Shown: positions 1 to 5,665 of the stretch, piece by piece | How positions within the stretch are numbered: the stretch's first letter is position 1 | How the letters are laid out: every line of letters begins with the position of its first letter | Source of the DNA: Acidobacteriota bacterium | GTDB taxonomy: Bacteria; Acidobacteriota; UBA6911; RPQK01; DATIPO01 | Direction of reading: 5' to 3' | NCBI GenBank assembly: GCA_028277865.1 | Contig: JANQFM010000165.1 | Span: forward strand, 1 to 12,634 | Length of the DNA: 12,634 nucleotides | Program-made: the position numbers and the translations under genes | Notes under the pieces: model-generated | Told to the model about the DNA's origin: nothing | Seen by the model: the letters and a program-made list of their open reading frames with translations, nothing else | Database searches by the model: none

Positions 1-157
1 CGACGCAGCAATATCGTGAATCTTTCGAGGAGGCGCAACGCAGCCAGCGGCGATTAGGGCCGCCGAATGTGGTGAGGAACTTCTGAGACACCCCACTAGT
101 CTCAGAATAAGCGAGAAGAGCGCCCAGAGCAGATCTCACGCATTCGAGCGAAGCGGC
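1..157. other. Intergenic stretch at window edge with a hairpin
   Basis: I see no convincing reading frame in the first 157 bases, which lie downstream of the minus-strand TAXI-type gene. The only clear structure is a perfect 9-bp inverted repeat, TTCTGAGAC at 81-89 and GTCTCAGAA at 99-107, with a 9-nt loop. No T-run follows it on either strand, so it is not a textbook intrinsic terminator. The GC-rich segment at 25-75 could be the end of a gene or of a structured RNA lying outside the window, but I cannot name it. Confidence 0.4.
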
Positions 158-1594
158 TCAGTGAGCTTGCGACTTTGCGTTCTTTGCGGCTTGGCGCGAA
201 ATCCGTTCCTTTCCTGATGACTCCTGAGCTCGATTGCGCAGCAGCACCTCCAGCTTGGCCTGGATCTTGTGGACCACGTCCGTGCATTGCTGCAGGAATA
301 TGGAGAAGTTCACATCGCCCCGCAGGTCTTCGTGAGTCAATTCCTCCAGGGCGCGCAGCTTGATTTCGGTGACTTGGTCCAGGTAGCGGCGCAGTCGGGC
401 CGGATCGTCGGATTCCATTTGGGCTTTTTCGATGCGAATGGTCTCTTCCAAAAAATCGTCCAGGTGGTCCTTGTCCCTTTGCATGGCGGCCTGCCGCTCG
501 CGCTCTTGGACGCGTTGGTACTGCCCCCATCCCAGGTAAAGGGCGGCGCCCAGGGCGAAGAGCAATTCCTTGAGGGCCGCCAGGGTCTCCATAAAGTTGG
601 CCAGGATGCCCAGTCCGCCATAAGGCCTGTGATACTCGGCGGCGGAAGGGTGCAGGGGCAGATCACTCCACAGGGCGGCTTCGCTCTGAGTCAGCAGGGT
701 CGGGATCTGACGCCTGATCCGGCGGCTGCCGTAAAGGGCCGACAAGGTCTCCTGCACCAGACGCCCCGAGGTGCCCCGGCCAGCCATCAGCAGGCTGGTG
801 GAGGCCACTGTCAATGTGTCCTCAGGCGGCACCGGCGAGGCCGCATCCTCGCCGAAGAAGCCCCGTGGAATCTCGAAGGCCGAAAAATGGTGATGGCGGA
901 GGGAAAGCGACTTGGCAACCAGGATGGGCAACAGGTCGAATTGACCCCCAGCCAGCAGTTGCTGCAAGTCGGGATTGAGAAGTCCCGTGGTGATGATGGC
1001 CGCCTCCAAGGCCTGATCTTCCTTCAACTCGCCAAAGTAGCGGTCCTTTTCTTGCAGAGCCTCGTAGTCGATGCGGTAGTGCCTCAAGACGGCTTGGGCA
1101 TTGTAGCGTGTTCCGGAGCCGGTCGGCCCCAAGGCCAGGCGGCGTCCCCGCAAGTCATGGACGCTTTCCATGCCCAGTCCCCGCCGCACGATCACGTGGA
1201 CCACGTCTCGGTAAAGGGGCGCCAGCACCTCGTGCCCTTCCAAGGAGCCGGATCCGGCCTGAACCACGGCAAGCTCTGCCCGGCCTTGCCGGAGCATTTC
1301 CAGGTTCTCGACCGAACCCCGAGTTTCCAAGACCTCAACGCCGCACTGGCAACGCCTCTCCAACTCCTCTGCCAGCAGCTTGCCGAAACGGTAATAAAGC
1401 CCTCCCGACTCGGCTGTAGCGATTCGGATCTGCTCCGGCAAGACGTCCCTCGTCAGCCACCAGGCCAGCAAAGACAGCAAGATGAGCACCAGCAGGGTCA
1501 CAACCGCCGCTTGGCGCAGAGTCGCCGAACGAGACCGCTTCTGCGGGGCACCCGCATGCCGGAGATGAGCGCGGATTGATTCAGGCTCAGACAT
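158..1594 (-). CDS. TAXI-type solute-binding receptor, membrane-anchored, with C-terminal cytoplasmic helical domain
   Basis: The protein has 478 residues from the ATG at 1594; a TTG six bases upstream is also in frame. Residues about 29-48 form a strongly hydrophobic N-terminal helix. Residues 55-320 resemble the TAXI family of periplasmic binding proteins (receptors of TRAP transporters): ESGGLYYRFG near 62-71, a GSVENLEMLRQG stretch near 93-104, and ALGPTGSGTRYNA near 154-166. A second hydrophobic segment follows at about 338-357. After it comes a charged, helix-rich tail of about 110 residues that should lie in the cytoplasm. Ordinary TAXI proteins are about 320-350 residues with a cleaved signal peptide, so this one is long and anchored at both ends of the binding domain. 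No TRAP permease gene is adjacent. The last 16 residues (ERISRQAAKNAKSQAH) are encoded by an intergenic repeat. The family call is solid; ligand and partner are unknown. Confidence 0.85.
   Translation of the reverse strand: MSEPESIRAHLRHAGAPQKRSRSATLRQAAVVTLLVLILLSLLAWWLTRDVLPEQIRIATAESGGLYYRFGKLLAEELERRCQCGVEVLETRGSVENLEMLRQGRAELAVVQAGSGSLEGHEVLAPLYRDVVHVIVRRGLGMESVHDLRGRRLALGPTGSGTRYNAQAVLRHYRIDYEALQEKDRYFGELKEDQALEAAIITTGLLNPDLQQLLAGGQFDLLPILVAKSLSLRHHHFSAFEIPRGFFGEDAASPVPPEDTLTVASTSLLMAGRGTSGRLVQETLSALYGSRRIRRQIPTLLTQSEAALWSDLPLHPSAAEYHRPYGGLGILANFMETLAALKELLFALGAALYLGWGQYQRVQERERQAAMQRDKDHLDDFLEETIRIEKAQMESDDPARLRRYLDQVTEIKLRALEELTHEDLRGDVNFSIFLQQCTDVVHKIQAKLEVLLRNRAQESSGKERISRQAAKNAKSQAH
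166..203 (-). repeat. R1 intergenic repeat copy forming the 3' end of the TAXI-type gene
   Basis: Read on the minus strand this is a copy of the TTCGCGCCAAG-CGCAAAGA-CGCAAAG sequence found at several other gaps in the window (1724-1795, 2821-2840, 3999-4029, 9261-9283). It is translated as the last residues of the TAXI-type protein, and the stop codon at 158-160 lies just beyond it. Confidence 0.7.
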
Positions 1595-1694
1595 GCTCAA
1601 AGGATCTCATGCCGTAGTGGCTCCTGCAATGGCTGTGGCATCGCGGATAAGGGGGACAATCCTCTTGCCAGTTGTCTGTCCAGGGCAGCATCCC

Positions 1695-1708
1695 AATTGC
1701 CGGCAATT
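1695..1708. repeat. Perfect 14-bp palindrome
   Basis: AATTGCCGGCAATT is a perfect palindrome about 100 bases upstream of the TAXI-type start codon (minus strand) and 59 bases downstream of the GT2 stop. It could be an operator for a dimeric regulator, but there is no second copy and no nearby regulator gene, so its role is open. Confidence 0.4.
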
Positions 1709-1723
1709 CCCAGACCAGGCAGT

Positions 1724-1795
1724 TTCGCGCCAAGACGCTAAGGACGCAAAGTTCTTGGTGACACTCTTAGCGTCTTTGCGCCTCTGCGTGAACTT
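1724..1795. repeat. R1 repeat pair forming an inverted repeat
   Basis: Two R1 copies face each other here. The arm at 1727-1742 (GCGCCAAGACGCTAAG) pairs with 1766-1781 (CTTAGCGTCTTTGCGC) at 15 of 16 positions, with a loop of 23 bases. The TAA stop codon of the GT2 gene (complement of 1767-1769) lies inside the right arm. No T-tract follows. The RNA could fold into a stable stem between the two genes. Confidence 0.75.
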
Positions 1796-2741
1796 TCCGG
1801 CTCGACTCGGCTCGTCGGCGCCGCTGCTCGTATTGAAGGTCTTCCAGGATCCTCCGGTTGGAGGCGGTCAGATCAGCCACCAGTCCCAGGATCCCCAACT
1901 GGAAACCCATCAGAAGCAAAGTGGCGGCCAGGATCAGCGATTGGACGTGCCCATCGCCCTCGCCGATCAGGAAGTAGTAGACAAACCGGGCGCCCAGGAT
2001 GAATCCGGCCCCGAAGACAAGGCCTCCCACACTGGCGAAGAGGCGCAGTGGGCGGTAAAGCATAAAGATTCGGAACATCGTCGAGACGGATTTCTTGATG
2101 TAGCTGGGGATGTTCTTGATCAGGCGCGATTCGCGCAAAGGCGCATTGACGCGGACGGGGACCGAGACCACCTGGATGTTGGAATTGCCTGCCTGAATCA
2201 AGGTTTCCAGCGTGTAGGTGTAGTGGGAGAAGACGTTGAGCCGCAGGGCGGCCTCGCGGCTGTAGGCGCGGAACCCGCTGGTGGCGTCGGGCACGGTCGT
2301 GGCCGACAATAGCCGCACCGCCCAGCTCCCCATGCGCTGCAGCCACTTCTTGAGCAGCGAAAAGTGCGGAATATCGCGGATGGGCCTTTCGCCCACTACC
2401 AAGTCCGCCTCCCCTTTGAGGATCGGATCGATGAGCTTGGGGATGTCGGCGCCGCAGTACTGATTGTCGGCATCGGTGTTGACGACGATGTCGGCGCCCA
2501 GGCGAACGCTGGTCCGCAGACCGGTTTCGAAAGCCCGTGCCAATCCCCGGTTGCGGGCATGGCTGACGATCTGATGCACCCCCAGGCGACGGGCTTCCTC
2601 GACGGTTGCGTCATGACTGCCGTCATTGATGACCAAGTACTCGATCCAGTCGATTCCCGCGATCTTCAAGGGCAGGTCGGCCACTGTCGCCGCCAGCGTA
2701 GAGGCCTCATTGTAGCAGGGGATCTGAATGACCAGCTTCAT
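1767..2741 (-). CDS. Family 2 glycosyltransferase (polyprenyl-phosphate sugar transferase-like), membrane-anchored
   Basis: The protein has 324 residues from the ATG at 2741; a TTG two codons upstream is the longer option. The N-terminal GT-A catalytic domain shows IQIPCYNE near residue 5-12, VINDGSHD at 38-45, the RNRGLARAFETGL block near 63-75, and the metal/nucleotide-binding DAD at 90-92 in NTDADNQY. Then come DATSGFRAYSREA (152-164) and two predicted transmembrane helices at about 233-258 and 266-290. This layout matches the dolichol-phosphate mannose synthase-like branch of GT2, which transfers sugars from nucleotide donors to lipid carriers at the inner membrane. Acceptor and sugar cannot be told from sequence. 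The C-terminal KVHAEAQRR is encoded by the R1 repeat. A good promoter lies immediately upstream at 2753-2781, so the gene can be transcribed independently of ribBX. Confidence 0.9.
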   Translation of the reverse strand: MKLVIQIPCYNEASTLAATVADLPLKIAGIDWIEYLVINDGSHDATVEEARRLGVHQIVSHARNRGLARAFETGLRTSVRLGADIVVNTDADNQYCGADIPKLIDPILKGEADLVVGERPIRDIPHFSLLKKWLQRMGSWAVRLLSATTVPDATSGFRAYSREAALRLNVFSHYTYTLETLIQAGNSNIQVVSVPVRVNAPLRESRLIKNIPSYIKKSVSTMFRIFMLYRPLRLFASVGGLVFGAGFILGARFVYYFLIGEGDGHVQSLILAATLLLMGFQLGILGLVADLTASNRRILEDLQYEQRRRRAESSRKVHAEAQRR

Positions 2742-2752
2742 CGGCAAGGCAC

Positions 2753-2781
2753 ATTGTAGCGGGAGGGCTGGAAGCTGTCAC
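2753..2781 (-). promoter_or_regulatory. Sigma-70-type promoter for the GT2 gene, nearly leaderless
   Basis: On the minus strand there is GTGACA (complement of 2776-2781, 5 of 6 to TTGACA), a 17-base spacer, and TACAAT (complement of 2753-2758, 5 of 6 to TATAAT). Transcription would start at about 2744-2747, only a few bases before the ATG at 2741. No Shine-Dalgarno sequence is present in that space. This is a motif match only. Confidence 0.55.
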
Positions 2782-2795
2782 TCCGTCCCAGCCCT
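2764..2795. repeat. 8-bp inverted repeat between ribBX-like gene and GT2 gene
   Basis: AGGGCTGG at 2764-2771 pairs perfectly with CCAGCCCT at 2788-2795, with a 16-base loop that contains most of the predicted -35 box of the GT2 promoter. It could be an operator or a weak terminator for the upstream gene; no T-run follows it. Confidence 0.35.
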
Positions 2796-2820
2796 GCGCA
2801 AGGGAGTGGCAGAAAAGGAT

Positions 2821-2840
2821 TTCGCGCCAAGACGCAAAGA
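2821..2840 (+). repeat. R1 repeat half-copy at the ribBX-like 3' end
   Basis: TTCGCGCCAAGACGCAAAGA is a single R1 arm ending five bases from the stop codon of the ribBX-like gene (complement of 2846-2848). No facing arm is present in this gap. Confidence 0.65.
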
Positions 2841-2845
2841 AAACC

Positions 2846-3940
2846 TCAGGCAGGCTCGGGGATCGGCACGTGCTCCACGATGTTGAGCCGAAAGCCCTTC
2901 AAAGCCACGATTCTCTTGGGATGATTGCTGAGCAGGCGGATTTCGGTCAGCCCCAAGTCGGCCAGGATCTGAGCGCCCACCCCGAATTCGCGAAAAGTGG
3001 CCTTGGAGCCTTCCCCTGCCTTGTGCCCTTCCACTTCGGCGATCAGGCTGCGTTCGCGGTCGCGCATGCCCAGGTAGACCAGCACTCCCGCCCCCTCCTT
3101 TTCAATGGATTGCATCGCGACGCGCAAATCGCGTCCAGTGCTGCTCTGCGAGCTGAGAAAGACGTCGCTGAGCACCGATTCGGCGTGCATGCGGACCAGG
3201 ATGGGGAGGTTGCCTCCAATTTCGCCCTTGATGAAGGCCAAGTGGTGCCGGCCGTCCAATTCGTTCTCGTAAAGGCGCAATTCGAAGTTGCCGTAATCGC
3301 ACTCGAAGGGGGAGGAGGCGATGGGCTTGACGAAGCGCTCAGTGGCCATGCGGAAGGTGATCAGATCGACGATCGAAACGATCTTGATCCCATGCTGCCG
3401 GGAGAACTCCTGGAGCTGGGGCAGGCGGGCCATGCTTCCGTCATCGTTCATGATCTCGCAGATCACCCCGGCCGGCTGCAGTCCGGCGATGCGGGCCAGG
3501 TCGACGGCCGCTTCCGTTTGCCCGGCCCTTTGCAAAACCCCTCCCGGGCAGGATCGCAAGGGGAAGATGTGCCCCGGCATGATGATGTCCGAGGGGTCGC
3601 TGCCGGGGTCGATGGCCGCCAGGATGGTGGTGGCCCGGTCGGCGGCCGAAATGCCGGTGGTGACATCGCGCTGGGCCTCGATGCTGACGCAGAAGGCGGT
3701 AGCGTGAGGCGAATGATTCTCGGGCGACATGAGGGGGATTTGCAAGTGGTCCAGTCGTTCGCCTGTCAAGGGCAGGCAGACCAATCCGCGCCCGTGCATG
3801 GTCATGAAGTTGATGGCCTCGGCAGTGACCTTCTCGGCGGCCATGGTGAGGTCGCCTTCGTTTTCGCGGTCCTCCTCGTCCACCACGATCACCATCTTGC
3901 CGTCCCGAATGTCTTGAACTGCGTCTTCAATGCTGTTCAT
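2846..3940 (-). CDS. ribBA: RibBA-like protein: 3,4-dihydroxy-2-butanone-4-phosphate synthase with degenerate GTP cyclohydrolase II domain (RibBX type)
   Basis: The protein has 364 residues from the ATG at 3940; an ATG six codons upstream (3958) is possible, but MNSIEDAVQDI matches the family start. Residues 1-200 are the RibB domain, which makes the four-carbon unit of riboflavin from ribulose 5-phosphate. It retains EEDRENEGDL (22-31), GISAADRATTI (96-106), PGHIFPLR (122-129) and NDDGSMAR (165-172). The usual GHTEA motif reads GQTEA with Gln141. Residues 205-364 align with GTP cyclohydrolase II, but its three zinc-binding cysteines are Ser255, Ser266 and Thr268, and the catalytic RQEGRGIG segment is replaced by GMRDRERS (291-298). 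The second half is therefore very probably inactive as RibA. This resembles the RibBX variant described from Proteobacteria. The gene shares its strand with ribE, two genes upstream. A separate RibA would be needed elsewhere. Confidence 0.9.
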   Translation of the reverse strand: MNSIEDAVQDIRDGKMVIVVDEEDRENEGDLTMAAEKVTAEAINFMTMHGRGLVCLPLTGERLDHLQIPLMSPENHSPHATAFCVSIEAQRDVTTGISAADRATTILAAIDPGSDPSDIIMPGHIFPLRSCPGGVLQRAGQTEAAVDLARIAGLQPAGVICEIMNDDGSMARLPQLQEFSRQHGIKIVSIVDLITFRMATERFVKPIASSPFECDYGNFELRLYENELDGRHHLAFIKGEIGGNLPILVRMHAESVLSDVFLSSQSSTGRDLRVAMQSIEKEGAGVLVYLGMRDRERSLIAEVEGHKAGEGSKATFREFGVGAQILADLGLTEIRLLSNHPKRIVALKGFRLNIVEHVPIPEPA

Positions 3941-3998
3941 TTCCGTCACGCCAGGCATGTTACGCGATGGGGCAAGGGAAGGGGAAGCGAAGATTTAA

Positions 3999-4029
3999 CG
4001 CACAGGCGCAAAGACGCAAAGCGAGGTGC
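3999..4029 (+). repeat. R1 repeat copy, start of a composite repeat block
   Basis: CGCACAGGCGCAAAGACGCA followed by AAGCGAGGTGC is an R1 copy. It opens a composite block running to about 4146 that continues with a GACTGGAGGCCGG word, a GAATGTACTCTGC word, the CTTGGAC heptamers and GACTGCCAG. The same order recurs at 9261-9352. Confidence 0.65.
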
Positions 4030-4104
4030 AAGAATAGGCAGTGGGCCGAGGACTGGAGGCCGGAGGGCAGAAAGAAGCAAGAGCCTGCAAGAATGTACTC
4101 TGCC

Positions 4105-4129
4105 GACCTTGGACCTTGGACCTTGGACC
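4105..4129 (+). repeat. Tandem heptamer repeat CTTGGAC x3 (R4)
   Basis: The 7-bp unit CTTGGAC is repeated three times in perfect tandem within this stretch. A degenerate copy is present at 9321-9337. It lies between the ribBX-like start and the 3' end of the exported-protein gene and has no reading frame of its own. Confidence 0.75.
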
Positions 4130-4146
4130 ATATTGCCGACTGCCAG

Positions 4147-4860
4147 CTATCTGATCGGCGGCAGCTTCTTGATCCAGCGCAGCGCGGGCCGGTTGCGGGC
4201 AGCCATGGTTTTGAGGTGCTGCTTGAAGTAGGGGGACTCATATTGGACGACCAGGGGGTTGTCAGGATCGTCCCAGATGCTCCACCGGCCCCGTCGGCTG
4301 TCGCTGGCCAAGATGACCGGGATCTCGGTTTCGCGCTTGTTGTAACGGAAGCGGAATGTCCCACGGCCCTCTTTCTTCAACTTGAGGGGCAGGTTGTTGT
4401 ACCTCATTTTCACCGAGCCCTTGCGGGAGAGTTGGTCAAAGACTTTGTCTGGCAGCCAAAGGGTCATCATGTCGGCCGACTCGCTGTGGACCCCGACCTC
4501 GAAGTGGCGGCTCAGGGTGAATCCTTCTTCTTGGCTCACGGCGCTGCGGAAAAGGTGGATGGTGCCCTGATCGATCGAGTTCTCCCACTCCAAAACGATG
4601 TCAGGGCGGAATCGGGCCAGACGGACGATGAACTCGGTCACCTTTTCGCGGGCTTGGTTGACGAATATGAAGATCGTCTGGGCGCCGGGCCGAATGGCCT
4701 GATCCGTTTCCCCGGCGTCCTGGGCCGGTGCTGCGATCGACAGCCATGCCAGGCAAAGGGCTGGGAGAAGCAGGCAGACCGGAAAGCGGAGACTGGAGGC
4801 CGGCAGAATCGTCCAATGGAGAATTCGCCGCAGGCGTGCTTTCAGCCAGCATCCAACCAT
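4147..4860 (-). CDS. Unrecognised exported protein between ribE and ribBX
   Basis: I do not recognise this 237-residue protein. From the ATG at 4860 it begins with basic residues (KARLRR near 7-12) and a hydrophobic core, PVCLLLPALCLAWLSIAAP at about 27-45, followed by AQ: a plausible signal peptide cleaved near residue 47. The mature part of about 190 residues has a mix of charged and beta-prone segments (IFIFVNQAREKVTEFIVRL, MMTLWLPDKVF, RGTFRFRYNKRETEIPVIL) with no cysteine and no catalytic motif that I know. The frame stays open to 5019, but that extension would overlap ribE and is encoded partly by GGTTTCC repeats (4894-4907), so I reject it. The stop codon abuts a CAGTTGG-type repeat. 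The position between two riboflavin genes may be incidental. It is most likely periplasmic or surface-associated. Confidence 0.7.
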   Translation of the reverse strand: MVGCWLKARLRRILHWTILPASSLRFPVCLLLPALCLAWLSIAAPAQDAGETDQAIRPGAQTIFIFVNQAREKVTEFIVRLARFRPDIVLEWENSIDQGTIHLFRSAVSQEEGFTLSRHFEVGVHSESADMMTLWLPDKVFDQLSRKGSVKMRYNNLPLKLKKEGRGTFRFRYNKRETEIPVILASDSRRGRWSIWDDPDNPLVVQYESPYFKQHLKTMAARNRPALRWIKKLPPIR

Positions 4861-4893
4861 CTTGAGCCTTACGCGCACCGAGTTTCTTCTGCC

Positions 4894-4907
4894 GGTTTCC
4901 GGTTTCC
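4894..4907 (+). repeat. Tandem heptamer repeat GGTTTCC x2 (R5)
   Basis: Two perfect tandem copies of GGTTTCC, followed by a decayed third (GGTATTT), lie in the gap between ribE and the exported-protein gene. Related words occur at 4788-4807 and 9231-9240 (ACGGAAACCG). This is a third unrelated 7-bp tandem unit in the window. Confidence 0.6.
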
Positions 4908-4954
4908 GGTATTTGCGATCCCTCCGTTCGGCCGGCCGGGGACACAAACGGGGG

Positions 4955-5566
4955 CTAGCGTTTTTGAGAACCTTCCAGAAAGCGTTGAACATGCGACTCC
5001 ACGTACTTGCTGATGACATCGGCTTCCAAATTGATCAGGTCACCTTCCCGCAAGGCGGAAAAATTGGTGACTTCCAGCGTATGGGGAATGATGGCCACCT
5101 CGAACCAGGAGGATCCCAGGGCAGAGATGGTCAGGCTGACGCCGTCGACGGTGATGCTCCCCTTCATCACGCAGTAGCGCAGGATGTCTTCAGGCGCCTG
5201 GAAGCGGAAGATGTGCGAATTCCCTTCAGGCCGGATCAAAAGCACTCGTCCGGTGGCGTCCACGTGGCCTTGCACCAAGTGGCCTCCCACGAAGTCTTCC
5301 AAGCGCATGGCGGGCTCCAGGTTGACGGGATCCCCCGCCTCCAATTCCCCCAGGTTGCTGCGCCGCAGCGTTTCTGGCGTGGCCGTAACTTGAAAGGATT
5401 CTTGCGCGATCCGTTCCGCCGTCAGGCAGACTCCGTTGACGCTCACGCTGGCGCCGATCTCCAAGGATTCCCAAACTGCCTGGCTGCCCAATCGGAGGAC
5501 TGCGCCGTCCGGGCCTTTTTCGATGGAGGCGACTTTGCCGGCTTCTCGAACGATTCCCGTAAACAA
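4955..5566 (-). CDS. ribE: Riboflavin synthase, alpha subunit type
   Basis: The enzyme dismutates two 6,7-dimethyl-8-ribityllumazine molecules to riboflavin, the last step of the pathway, in the cytosol. The protein has the family's two lumazine-binding repeats. The first contains FTGIV at the N-terminus, NGVCLTAERI and NLEPAMRL. The second contains GHLVQGHVDATG, VDGVSLTISALG and NLEADVISKYVE. I chose the TTG at 5566 (203 residues) because it puts the start residue directly before FTGIV, as in nearly all family members. It is also preceded at seven bases by GGGAGA (complement of 5574-5579), a good ribosome binding site. The ATG at 5581 (208 residues) gives the less usual MGDKELFTGIV and has no such site. 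The gene lies 99 bases after the RluB-type gene on the same strand and may share its transcript. Confidence 0.95.
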   Translation of the reverse strand: MFTGIVREAGKVASIEKGPDGAVLRLGSQAVWESLEIGASVSVNGVCLTAERIAQESFQVTATPETLRRSNLGELEAGDPVNLEPAMRLEDFVGGHLVQGHVDATGRVLLIRPEGNSHIFRFQAPEDILRYCVMKGSITVDGVSLTISALGSSWFEVAIIPHTLEVTNFSALREGDLINLEADVISKYVESHVQRFLEGSQKR

Positions 5567-5623
5567 TTCTTTATCTCCCATGGCCGGGCCGAGACCAGCG
5601 ACAGTGAACAGCCGGACCTCGGA

Positions 5624-5640
5624 GCCCGCAGGATGCGGGC
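5624..5640. repeat. 7-bp hairpin with GGA loop (GCCCGCA/TGCGGGC)
   Basis: GCCCGCA, loop GGA, TGCGGGC forms a perfect short hairpin between the RluB-type gene and ribE. Its sequence recurs, reversed, at 11784-11799 (CCCGCATCCCTGCGGG) with matching flanks (CTC next to GCGGG), so it is an interspersed repeat rather than a unique terminator. There is no T-run. Confidence 0.55.
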
Positions 5641-5665
5641 GCTCCCAAAGGCGCCCTGCCCCTTT

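Noticed and set aside
269..1579. Long plus-strand frame opposite the TAXI-type gene
   Set aside because: It is the GC-driven antisense shadow of a gene with clear family motifs. Its translation is Gln/Gly/His-rich without recognisable domains.
2870..4231. Long plus-strand frame opposite ribBX
   Set aside because: It is an antisense shadow of the RibB/RibA-like coding sequence and runs through the intergenic repeats.
4861..5019. N-terminal extension of the unrecognised exported protein
   Set aside because: It overlaps the ribE 3' end, is encoded partly by GGTTTCC repeats and would place the signal peptide far inside the protein.
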